NCBI GenBank assembly: GCA_003952965.2 | Contig: CM025850.1 | Span: 22,370,686 to 22,434,685 of the forward strand | DNA: 64,000 nt | Direction of reading: 5' to 3' | From: Morella rubra | Taxonomy: Eukaryota > Streptophyta > Magnoliopsida > Fagales > Myricaceae | In this document: in pieces, positions 35,101 through 47,100 of the stretch | Numbering within the stretch: the stretch's first letter is position 1 | Layout: each line of letters begins with the position of its first letter | The notes under the pieces: generated by a model | The model's input: the letters and a program-made list of their open reading frames with translations, nothing else | What the model was told of the DNA's origin: nothing | The model's database searches: none | Program-made: the position numbers and the translations under genes

Positions 35101-38100
35101 CTTCTTGCTTCTCCATGTGACCAGATTACCCCACACATATGTGTAGTACCCTGAAGTTGATCTCCGGTCTTGTACTGATCCTGCCCAATCTGCATCGCTA
35201 AACACTTCAATATCTCTTCTTTGGTTCTTCTCAAAAAATAATCCTTTACCTGGTGTTAGTTTCAGGTATCTCAGGATTCTATACACAGCCTCCATGTGTT
35301 CTTCATTTGGATTATTCATGAATTGACTTACAATGTTGACAGAAAAACCAATATCTGGTCGTGTGTGAGATACGTATATTAGTTTACCCACTAATCTTTG
35401 GTATCTCCCTTTATCCACGGGTGCACAATTTTCCTTAGCTCCTAGTTTGATTGTTGGATCCATGGGAGTATCTGCCGGCTTACACCCGAGCATTCCAGTC
35501 TCTTTTAAGAGATCCAGGACATATTTTCTTTGTGAGATAGAGGTTCCCTTTCTTGACCTTGCAATCTCCATACCTAGGAAGTATTTGAGATTCCCAAGGT
35601 CCTTGATCTCAAATTCTGCAGCTAGAAAACTTTTGATGGTGCAGATTTCCTCTTCATAGTCTCCTATTAGAATTATGTCGTCCACATATACAATGAGGAC
35701 AGCAAGCTTTCCTGTAGGAGAGTGTTTAACAAATAGAGTATGGTCCGTCTGACATTGAGAGTAGCCATGTTTCTTAACTACCTTTGTGAATCTTTCAAAC
35801 CAGGCTCTTGGAGATTGCTTGAGCCCATATAGAGATCTCCTAAGTTTACAAACTTTGTTGCGTGTAGTTTGTGTCTCAAATCCTGGAGGAATTTCCATGT
35901 AAACTTATAATTCTTCAGCTAGGTCCCACTTTAGAGCCTTTAAGGTCATTCATTGGCACATCTTGAGTATGAAATGTGGTTTTGGAGGCCAGGTTCTTCA
36001 AGGTGTGCCATTGCAATTCAGCTTCAACAGATAGTGACCAGATTACCCCACAATATGAACTGAAGTTGATCTCCGGTATCCTGCCCAATCTGCATCGCTA
36101 AACACTTCAATATCTCTTCTTTGCTAAAAAATAATCCTTTAGGTGGCAATCTCAGGATTCTATACACAGCCTCCATGTGTTCTTCATTTGGATTATTCAT
36201 GAATTGACTCAATGACAGAAAAACCAATATCTGGTCGTGTGTGAGATAGGTATATTAGTTTACCCACTAATCTTTGGTATCTCCCTTTATCCACGGGTGC
36301 ACAATTTTCCTTAGCTCCTAGTTTGGTTGTTGGATCCAAGTATCTACACCCGAGCATTCCAGTCTCTTTTAAGAGATCCAGGACATATTTTCTTTGTGAG
36401 ACAGAGATTCCCTTTCTTGACCTTGCAATCTCCATACCTAGGAAGTATTTGAGATTCCCAAGGTCCTTGATCTCAAATTCTGCAGCTAGAAAACTTTTGA
36501 TGGTGCTTTCCTCTTCATAGTCTCCTGTTAGAATTATGTCGTCCACATATACAATGAGGACAGCAAGCTTTCCTGCAGGAGAGTGTTTAACAAATAGAGT
36601 ATGGTCACATTGAGAGTAGCCATGTTTCTTAACTACCTTTGTGAATCTTTCAAACCAGGCTCTTGGAGATTGCTTGAGCCCATATAGAGATCTCCTAAGT
36701 TTACAAACTTTGTTGCATGTAGTTTGTGTCTCAAATCCTGGAGAAATTTCCATGTAAACTTCTTCAGCTAGGTCCCATTTAGGAAGGCATTCTTGACATC
36801 TAGTTGGTGGAGAGGCCAGTCAAGGTTTGCAGCCAAAGATAGTAGAACCCGAACTGTGTTTAACTTGGCTACAGGGGCAAATGTCTCCTCATAGTCGATT
36901 CATGATTGGGTGAATCCCTTTGCAACCAGCCGTGCCTTGAATCGATTAACACTCCCATCTTCATTATATTTGACTGTGAAGATCCATTTGCAGCCTACTG
37001 GGCGTTTTCTTGGTAATTCTGAATTTCAGGTTCCATTTTTTTCAAGTGCATGAATTTCTTCATACACTGCTGATTTCCACTCAGGTGAGCCAAGAGCTTC
37101 TTGTATATTATTAGGAACCTGGATGTTGTCGAGGTTGGCAACAAATGCTTTGAACTTTGGTGACAGTCCTTCATATGATACAAATGTGTATATAGGGTGT
37201 TTTGTGCATGATCTTACACCTTTTCTCACAGCAATAGGGAGGTCACTATCATCATTAGTTTCGGGATTATAATTACTTGATGGATCTTCACTTGATCTAG
37301 GACTGGGTCAGACTCTTGGGTTTGCTCAAGAGATGCTTGTTGTTCCATCTCCTTTTGGTTCTTTCTCCTCCTTGAGTAGGTAATCAACTCATCATTCTTT
37401 GTTGATTGAATAGTGTTCAGATTTTGAGGTGGATTAGTAGGCGATTGATCTTGAGAAGGAGATTCTAGGAAGTAAGGAGATTCAAGGAAGAGATTTTGAG
37501 GAGGAATGGATTCATGATTTAGTGATGGGCAGGGTTGGTCAGAATTAGGAGAGAAATGAGATGATTCTTCAATATCCCAAAGCTGGTATTCCTGGATAAA
37601 ATTAGTCTCCCCCTGAATATCAGATTTGGGGAAATAAGGTTGTTGCTCAAAGAAGGTGACATCCATGGAGTGATAGAACTGTTTAGTGACCGGTGAGTAG
37701 CACTTATATCCTTTTTGAGTTGGAGAGTACCCAAGGAAAATACATTGAAGAGCTCTAGGATCAAGTTTGTCCCTGTGTTGTTGATGGACATGGACAAAAG
37801 CTAAGCACCCGAAAACTTTGAATGGGATGGTGGAGATGAGATGAGTATTGGGAAAGGACTGAAGAAGAATCTGACAGGGAGTCTGGAAGTTGAGAATACG
37901 AGATGGCATCCTATTTATGAGATATGCGGCAGTGAGAATGGCTTCACCCCAGAAAAATTTTGGTACATGGGTAGAGAACATTAGGTTGCGAGCAACATCA
38001 AGAAGATGCTGGTTTTTTCTTTCGGCAATACCATTTTGCTGAGGAGTGTTGACACAGGAACTTTGGTGAACTATACCATGACTCAAGAGATAATCATTAA

Positions 38101-41100
38101 GAATGGAGTTGAAATACTCTTTGGCATTGTCAGTTTTCAGAATTTGGATTTTTGCTTGGAATTGTGTTTGGATCATGGTGTTGAAGGTTTTGAAAATCTG
38201 GTTTGCCTCTGATTTTTCTTTCATGAGGAATACCCATGTGAGTCTAGTGTGATCATCAATAAATGAAATGAACCAACGAGAACCAGTAACATTTTTGATC
38301 CTAGAAAGACCCTATACATCACTATGAATCATGGAAAAAGTTTGAGATGCTTTGTAGGATCGGTTAGGATAAGAATTACGAATATGTTTAGAAAGTTGAC
38401 AGATCTCACATTGAAACTCATTTGGATTTTTATTATGGAATAATGAAGGAAACAACTTCTCAAGATACAAGAAATTTGGATGACCTAACCTATAGTGCCA
38501 CAACATAATTGCACTATCATTATTAGACCGACTCACAGACAAAGAAATAGGACTACTGGACACTAAACAATCGGATTGGTGAGTTGCTCCTTGAGGAGGA
38601 TCATTTAGCCTTAGAAGATAGAGCCCAGAACACATCTTAGCACTGCCAATCGTCTTCCCCGAGTCCAAGACCTGAAATTCACACAGGTTGGAGCCAAATT
38701 TAGTAACACAGTTGAGATCCTGAGTGAGTTTACTAATGGACAATAAATTGCAATTTAATTTTGGCACAAGGAGAACTGAATCAAGAGTGATGTTCTCTGA
38801 AACTCTAACAGAACCTGTACCAGCCACCTTTGAGAGTGAACCATCGGCTATTCTCACAGTTAAATTTTTATAGCATGGATTGTAAGTGGAAAAAAGCTTC
38901 TCATCTCCAATCATGATCAGATGCTCTTGAGTCAATAATCCATAGACTTAGCTTCTCCTTTTTAACATTTAGAGCACTTAAAAAATTACCTTTTTGTGCC
39001 AAGGAACCGGTACCAACCACAGTGGGGGCAGGTGCAGGCAAGGATTGGCGGAACAATTTCTGTAAGACTTCCATCTGTTCATTGCTGAAGGGAGTGGGTT
39101 CAGATGATGGTTTTTCATCCATGGAGACGAGGTTGCCCCATCCTTCTTTGTCATTGGCAAACCGGGAAGGCTTCCAGTCTGCAGGTTTGCCGTGAATCTT
39201 CCAGCAGGTGTCCTTGGTGTGACCAGGAACGTCGGCAATGATCACACCATGGTCGCCCTTTCTTTGGTCTGTGATCATTGTTGTTGGATGGATTTCCTCT
39301 AACTGCAAGGGCTGAGCTCTCAGGATTTGTCACAGAATCTTGAGAGCCCATCATGATCTTCTTTCGACTTTCCTTTCTCCGAACTTCTGAAAATGCTTCC
39401 CGGATATTTGGTCGTGGTTTGAATCCTAAGATTCTTCCTCGTACTTCATCGAGATTCTTATTTAATCTAATCAGAAATTTGTATATTCTTTTCCGTTCAA
39501 TAATCTGTCTATACCGGATTCCATCATCCGGACATCTCCAATTGTGCTCCTCGAACAAGTCCAACTGCTGCCAGTAGCGATTGAGTGTGTTGAAGTATTG
39601 AGTCACCGTTAACTCTTCTTGGTGGAAGTCATGGAGAACACTTTCCACCTCGAACAATTCCGACGTATTCTCATTGTTAGAATACGTTTCCTTGGTAGCG
39701 TCCCAAATCTCCTTTGCTGTTCCATAGAGAAGAAAATTTTCTCCAATGTCATTTGTCATGGAATTAATGAGCCATGACATGACCATATTATTTTCAGCAT
39801 TCCAGACTTTGAACTTTTCATCCTTCTTGTTCGGTTTGGCAGCAACTCCATTAAGATAATCGTCTTTGCCCTTTTCGCATATGAACATCATTACGGAATG
39901 GGACCATTGGAGATAGTTGTTCCCATTCAGTTTGTGTCTTGTAATGGGCATAAGGTTACTATCTGCACTACTGTTGCTGGAAGCCATGGCTTCCTAATTG
40001 GAGGTGATTTGGGAAACGGTAGCAATTGAATCACGTTTCCCGTATTTGGTCATATGAGGGAATTAGGGTTCAGAGAATGGCTTTGACACCATATCGATGT
40101 GGAAGGAAAAACTCAATATTCCAATATATCAAGAATGATTACATTCCCCTCTATATATAGATGATAATACTCATCTATTTTAGGGATATTTACAACTTAC
40201 CTAGGAAAGAATCAAAACTACCTAAAACAGAAAGCTATAAAAACGGAAACTCATATCTACGGATTTGGTAACAGACTACCAAATCCCCTAAAATCATGGG
40301 ATAAGAAAACATGATTTGTTAGCTGTAGATCTCCTCAATCTTAGCCCCTAACATTGCCGACAGATCATCAAATTAAATCTCCCTATAATTCTACAGTTAT
40401 GATGAACGAATGAACAATGGTGGGATGAATGCATGAAACATCTCTGAATATTTCTCTTGATTGTATAAAAGATTTGTGATGGTGCTGGAACTTTAAGGTG
40501 GAGGCAGCCATCATGTATAGTCAAGAGGGATTCTCTCGCTCGATTGTACCAGTATATATTGAAGAATGTTCACATCTCAGACGTGGGTTCCACTGTTCAC
40601 TACAAGAATGGAATCAAGATCCTCGTAATTACTAACTCTTTCACATGAGTCCTAATTGAGTATTTGACCACTCAGAGATAAATGGAAAAGATCTATTTAT
40701 GATGTTTGCGCAACTTGTTTACCTTAAGTTTTGAGTCAAAAAAGGTTTATAGTGTTTCGTTGTATATATTGAGTACTATTTAGCCCCAAGATATCCAAAA
40801 CCCTATATAATATTGATTGATGATAACAAACAAATACAAATATTTTTTAATGGACACGTATTTTGGTACAATTAGCATTTTACATAGTCCCAAAAGAGAA
40901 TAGATTACTTAAAGGGTTAAATACACTTTGCCTCCCTTATTTTGGGGTCATTTACACTTTGCACCCCGATATATTATTTTTGACACATTGGACTCCTTAA
41001 CTTACATATTTTTTCAATTTGAACCTCATACCCAAATTGCCCGTCAATTTAGACGGATTCCGTCAAAATATGTACACATTGCCCCCTTATCTTTGGGGGC

Positions 41101-44100
41101 ATGCATACATTGCCCCCCTTATCTTTGAGGGTATGTACACATTGCACCCCTTATCTTTGGGGGCATTTACACATTACACCCCACGTTTTGACGGAATCCG
41201 TCTAAATTGATAGTCAATTTTGGTACGGGGTCCAAATTGAAAAAATGTGTTAGTTTTAGGGTCTAATGTGTCAAAATAATACATCGGGTGCAAAGTGTAA
41301 ATGACCCCAAAGATAAGGGGGCAAAGTGTATTTAACCTTTACTTAAATTTTTGTTTTGAAGGTAAAATTGTATGTTAAAGACTCTTTCAAAGCTCAAAGA
41401 CGGTCTTTTTCAAACTTCATATCCAACGAGTCAACTCCATAAAGGGTCGTGAAGGAGAAATTTGAATATGGTCAAATCAGTCAACTTCATTCAAAATACG
41501 AACGCGAAACCTCTTTGTGTGGAAATTACCAAGTTCACTCGAACCATGGTCGAGCCAAACTTTCTGTGACCATCTGGCTCAATCTAAAAATTGAGCCACA
41601 GGCAAGCCAAACTCTCTGTGAGTACTTGGCTTGATCACTAGGCAAGAACCAAGTCAACAACAGCTTTTTGATCATCATCTTCAGCTCAGAACTTGAATTA
41701 TAACAAGATTACAACTTTAATAAGTCTTACTTTTGACATAGAATTTTGCAAACACTTAGCTCTAACACTAACATTCACAAAGAAGAATTTTGTCTCTCGA
41801 CAAAAGAATCGAATCCTGCCTGTGAATGAGTCGAGTCGACTCTTGAAAGTTGGATTACGAATTTGTGAAAATGAGTTGGCACCTACCTTGAAATGAGTGG
41901 ACTCTTGGATCAAAGTTGAAAGATGGATTTCAAATATGAGAGAATGAGTCGACTCCCAGCTTTAAATGAGTTGAATCCTCGACAAATAAGTCAACCCCTA
42001 CTAACAATGAGCTGACTCATTCAACAAAGCAGTCATTGGCGATTGTGCAAAATTCAAATTTTCAATGGCTCTCTTACTATTAAATGCACCCCAACAACCA
42101 GAAATTCAACTCCAGAGTATGAAAAGGGCCAAAGAGTGAAGAAAGAAGAAGACTTTGCAAGATTATCAAAAGATTCATCAAGTTTTTATTTTCTTCTACA
42201 CTTCTTCTCTTTGAGCGGTTGAGAGTTCAAGAGCTTTATCCTTCCACTTTTATTGCTTATCAGTTGCTGATTAGGCTACTAAGGGCCATTTATTGTGAGC
42301 TTTAACTTCTATAATCATTGTGAGGTTCCTAAGTGTTAGAATATTTTGTATATTGACCATTGATGGCCCTCAATCAAGGAGATTGATGATCCTCAATCAA
42401 AGAGCCTTGATTGAGTCCGTAACCTCTTGTAAAGAGACATCCATAATCATATTCAATCAGAGAAATTATGCAGCCCTCTCAGGCTTTCCCAATGGAGGAC
42501 TTAGGTCGTAAGATCGAACAATCAAAAACTGTTTTATCCTCGCTTATCTCTATCTCGCTCTTATGCAATCCCATTTCTGTTTATTTCAACATGACATTAG
42601 AGCCAGGTTTCCTTCAAACCTTCTTCTTTGTCTCGTCCAGTATTCCAGCCACTAGTCTGTAGTGTTCCCGAATGTAAATGAGGGTGAAAGTAGAATTGTG
42701 GTGTTTGGCAAAGTAGAGAATCGAAGAAATTTGTAACTGCTCTATTCGACAAAGAGCCACTCTCCAATTAGTTTTTCTGTTGTGATTCTGGCTACCTTCT
42801 ACATACATGATATTCCTATATGTATCAAGGAACTATGGGCTAAGGCCCTTAATTGAATTAAAGACAACAAACTATGGCCTAGCTAAATGGGCTCACAATA
42901 AAACAAAGCAGTAAACGAAAATGGCATCCAGCCCATGTGAAGGTTAAGCCAACCCAGTAATCAAGCCCACTTTGTTGAAGCACACTCAATCCAATCAACG
43001 CCCAACATCACGTGTTTAACTCCACTTTAGAAGATAACGCCAGTGTCCTAAATCTACTCAAATCCCCTTTTGTGCCACCCTCCTCTTCAAATCCTAATAT
43101 TCCTCATCTTCCCCCAATACCCTTGATCCCAGTCGGGATCATAACATAGTTGTCGATGTATCTAGTATTTTGGGCACCATTCGCCAACGTATCTAGTATT
43201 CAAGGCACCGTTTGCTAGATCTTATCTCTATAATGGCCCCTCACCGGATCTTCTGCTGTTGTATTTGCGTGACAAGTCGTACCCCAACTCCTGTTGGATC
43301 TTGTGCCGATGCCTTGTGCAACAAATCTTGCCTTTGCTCCGACCCCCGTCAGATCTTGTGCCACCGCCTTGTGCAGAGGATAATAGCCCTCGCCAGCTTG
43401 TGTCTTTCCGCTTCGCTGCGATTTGTTGTGTTGCAGCTTTGTGCCTCTCCAGTATTTCATTCATCGTTAGTTGGATCTTGTCTTCGCACAGCCCCTCGCA
43501 AGATCTTTTGCCATCACATTTGCAAGATAGGTCTTGCCCCAACCCCCATCTAATCTTGTGTCGTCGCCCTGTGCAGTGGATCTTATCTCTACTCCGACCC
43601 TCGCCAGATTTTGTGCTGCCACCCTGTGCAAGGGATCTTGTTTCTACCTCAACCCCGTCGGATCTTGTGCAATGGATCTTTTTTGTGTACCAGCCCTCGT
43701 CAGCTCTTGTATTGCAACTTCATCGCGGATTTGTTGTCTTGCAACTTTGCGCCTCTCCGGTATTCCGGTCAATGTTCACTAGATCTTGTCTTTGCACTGG
43801 CCCCTCACTCGAACTTTTGTCGTCGCATTTGCCTGACGGGTTCTGCCTTGACCCCTATCCAATCTTGTGTCACCGCCTTGTGCAGCCAATCTTGTCTCTA
43901 CTCCGACTCCCATCGGATGTTGTGCTGCACAGGTCACCCTGTGCAGCGAATTTTGTTTGTGTACCAACCCATGTCGGCTCTTGTCTTACAACTTCGCCAC
44001 GGATCTGTTGTGTCCCACTTTGCACCTTTGGACATCATCACCATCTTGTTTGCAAACTCAAATTGGTATCAACGATAACCATCTTCAGTTTGAGCAGGGT

Positions 44101-47100
44101 GTAAGAATATTTGGTCTTCACGACTAGTACAAAATATTCTAACATCAAGTACAATTAAAGCATTGAATTTGAGTGTTGGGTATAAACACTTGTACTAGTC
44201 GTGAGGTTAGAGGAACCAATAGTTGAGATTTGTTGACTATTTTCACCTTCTTTAAAAGTAGTTGTTAAAGTTCTCTAGCACCCGAAAACTAGAGTGTACA
44301 CTATTTGAAAACAGTGGAAAAAACCCAAGGAATGATCCTTATGGGTGAATATAGGCTTGGGTTAAGCCAAACAACCTAAAACTTTCGATGTTATATCTCT
44401 CAATTCCTTGTCTCTCTTAATAGACTTTGTCTATAGTTCTTCGATATTGAGTTGTCTGTGACACACATGTTGAAATTGATATTGTGCTATATTTATGTTA
44501 TGTGAATTTCTGATTAAGCATTATTTTGAAGTTCTCTTCCATATGGTAATGATGATGCAAAATAAGTTCAACAAAGTCTTGTTCAGGTTTCTGGAAGTTT
44601 GGAGTACTTTTGTTTGATCAATGTGTGGCATTCCTGACCTTAACAGGAAGGGTTGTTACAGAAACAGCAGACCTAGCACTGTCCATTCAGGTGGCATTGT
44701 TTCAAGACTTGGGATAGAACCCAATGCAGACCAGGCAGGTTTTTCAATGAGGAAGAGCATATCAGATAATGTACTTTGTATGGGAATCTTGACAATTTCT
44801 ATATCCTCAGAGAAGCAAAAAGCGTGGCATTGTCATCAGCAGTCACAGTGTATTTCAGCCACCAGGGCAAATAGTAAAGCATCTTAATTTGAAGAATTAT
44901 TACAGATTTGCAACAGAGCAAACTGAAGGAATGAAGGAAGAATAAAGCTTTCTGTATATTGCTTGAATGAATAAATTGTATAGGCATGCATCTCTATTTA
45001 TAACACCATAGAGAGGTATATACATAAGGAATTAATCTCTGAAAATCAGCCTAAATCAAGTACTGAATATCTCCAAATATTGCCTTTCGTAATTACCCAT
45101 ATTATCCAGGATATTATATTCATTCCATGATTCTCGGATTCCCTCCATAACACTCGAGATCCTCCACACCACTCGTGATTTCTACATCCATAATACTTGG
45201 GATTTCTACACAAATGTCAGCCACAACCATCTCTCGCGACATGTCTGTCACAGTATGTCTTGTACTTGCACAGAGCCTACTAAAATTTGCCATCACTGAA
45301 GTTGACAGCTGGTCAACAAAGGTGTGATTAAGCTACAATTTTGTTAGACTGTGCAAGATGCTTCTAAAATTAAGGGAATTGGTGGAAATTCATTCTGGAA
45401 TATAGTTACGTCTGATAGCCAAAATCATGAATGAACACAAGGTCATTCATGTAACAGTAGTGAAATATTTGGTTCTAGAAATCTTTTGAGAACTACCGTC
45501 TGTGAAAAAGTGTAGTGAACAAAATGATAGTTTGCTGAATGCCAGTTACCAAAAGAAATTTGTCGCAATACTAGACTAGTCATCATCTCTTTCAAGTCAA
45601 TAAGAGAGTTGACAGATCATCTCCCTGTTTTTGTTCTCCAAAGTCTTTCCTTTGAAGAAATTTTGTAACATTTTTGACTCTCTGACAAGAGACCAGATTG
45701 CTTCCTAAAGCCTATCATGCTAGCAAAATTATCAAGAATTATGTGGCAAAATGAGGATACAACATACATGTGCTTAGTTGCAAAACAAAAATTCTATCCA
45801 CAATAAACTAGCATATATTTCACAGAGAATTGAACACAGACATTGGTACCATCCTTTATAACAATTGCTATATTAAAGACATTCCAGTAAAATTATGCCA
45901 AGGCTAGCAAAGAAAAGCAGGCAACTTCGCTATAACTTGGCGTCCACATCATCCTACTAAAAAATTTCAACTCGGCCCCATGTTGACAGGATATCTTCAT
46001 AATGAGCTCTTTCAAGAATTACATTTAACAAAACGATTGCAGAATACGAAAAAAAGCTCAATATTTCCAGCAATGAAAGTCAAAAATTAAACAAAAATTT
46101 GAATTTATCTCTACCTGCCAGTCAAGGATATTATCTCTGGCAAATCAACTGGCAGTAGGTGTGCATCTGGGAAAACAAAAAATAATGGCAAGAAATTACT
46201 GCATGCTAACAAGAAGCACCTTGGTCTATTATTTAAAGCAATCACATTTCAGTATCTATGTCATTTTATGTATTCCTATAAAAATACGCAGGTAGATATC
46301 TTCGTGTCTATACATGCTTCAGTGATGCACACAAACACCATGGCTATTTATCATAATTAAACATGTCCACAGCCCAAAATAAGCAGGGTAAAACTAATAC
46401 TTGTCCATATTAAAGCCATTGCTACATGTGGAAGAGATTGGGTAAGAATTTTTCCTGAAATTTGTAAACCTGAAGGCCCCATGGCAAGCACATCATGATA
46501 AAGATTGAGATCTCTTCAGATACATGATAGAAACAGTGGAATATACTTCACTGATAAATTTGTCTCCTATGGCGGAAATGAGTAATAAGCTTGCAAGAGA
46601 CTGAACTTTATACACTGGAACAGTTGCGAGACCTGATTGGGCTAACTAAGCCGGAAATCATCTGCAACAAATTAAGGTACTTGAAGGCTGTAACTGCGAC
46701 AGAAGTGAGAAATGTTGTTTTCTATATTTTGATTCTTAAGACGAAGAGGATATTGGCTGCAGAATAAATATCTCTGTGGTCCATGTCTGGGTTTAGCACC
46801 TCATCATGAGGAAGAAAGATAATTTACGAAGAGGCGTAAATTCTATTTCTTCCACGTTCTCATTTTTAGCTCAAATAAAGTATCTAATTGGTTAATACAC
46901 GAGGCTCTTGTGTGATATAGTTTAATATGTAATACAATATTCAATAGAACTACACAAATTGAGAAAGTTATGATAATAACTGTTGGAATTTTTGGAAGGG
47001 GCTCTGCAAAGATACAAATATCTTTTTTTTTTTTTTTTGATAAGTAAGCCAATCTTATTAAAGAGAAGAAAAACAAAGAACACAAAACAGCGGAGTCAAC

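Larger units (their letters stand above)
34421..40395 (-). mobile_element. Ty1/copia retrotransposon, 5,975 bp, defective
   Basis: Two 304-bp LTRs with four visible substitutions (all transitions) and two 1-base indels, flanked by a perfect 5-bp target duplication gttat (34416-34420 and 40396-40400). On the - strand a primer-binding site TGGTGTCAAAGCC (initiator Met-tRNA type) follows the 5' LTR, and a polypurine tract CTTGAGGGGGAG precedes the 3' LTR. The gene order gag-protease-integrase-RT-RNase H is that of copia. It is disabled by frameshifts, stop codons and a partial duplication of RT/RNase H. LTR divergence of about 1.3% implies a recent insertion, on the order of a million years or less at usual plant rates. 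It lies in ALADIN intron 4, in the same orientation as the gene. Confidence 0.97.

Noticed and set aside
35447..35659. + strand frames opposite copia RT (also 36323-36520)
   Set aside because: Antisense shadows of the RT reading frame.
43259..44104. 281-codon + strand frame and overlapping frames on both strands
   Set aside because: Several frames stay open because the GATCTTGTG repeat lacks stops; peptides simply repeat and show no domain.
44621..44887. 88-codon frame in the ALADIN intron
   Set aside because: No domain and nothing in context to support it.
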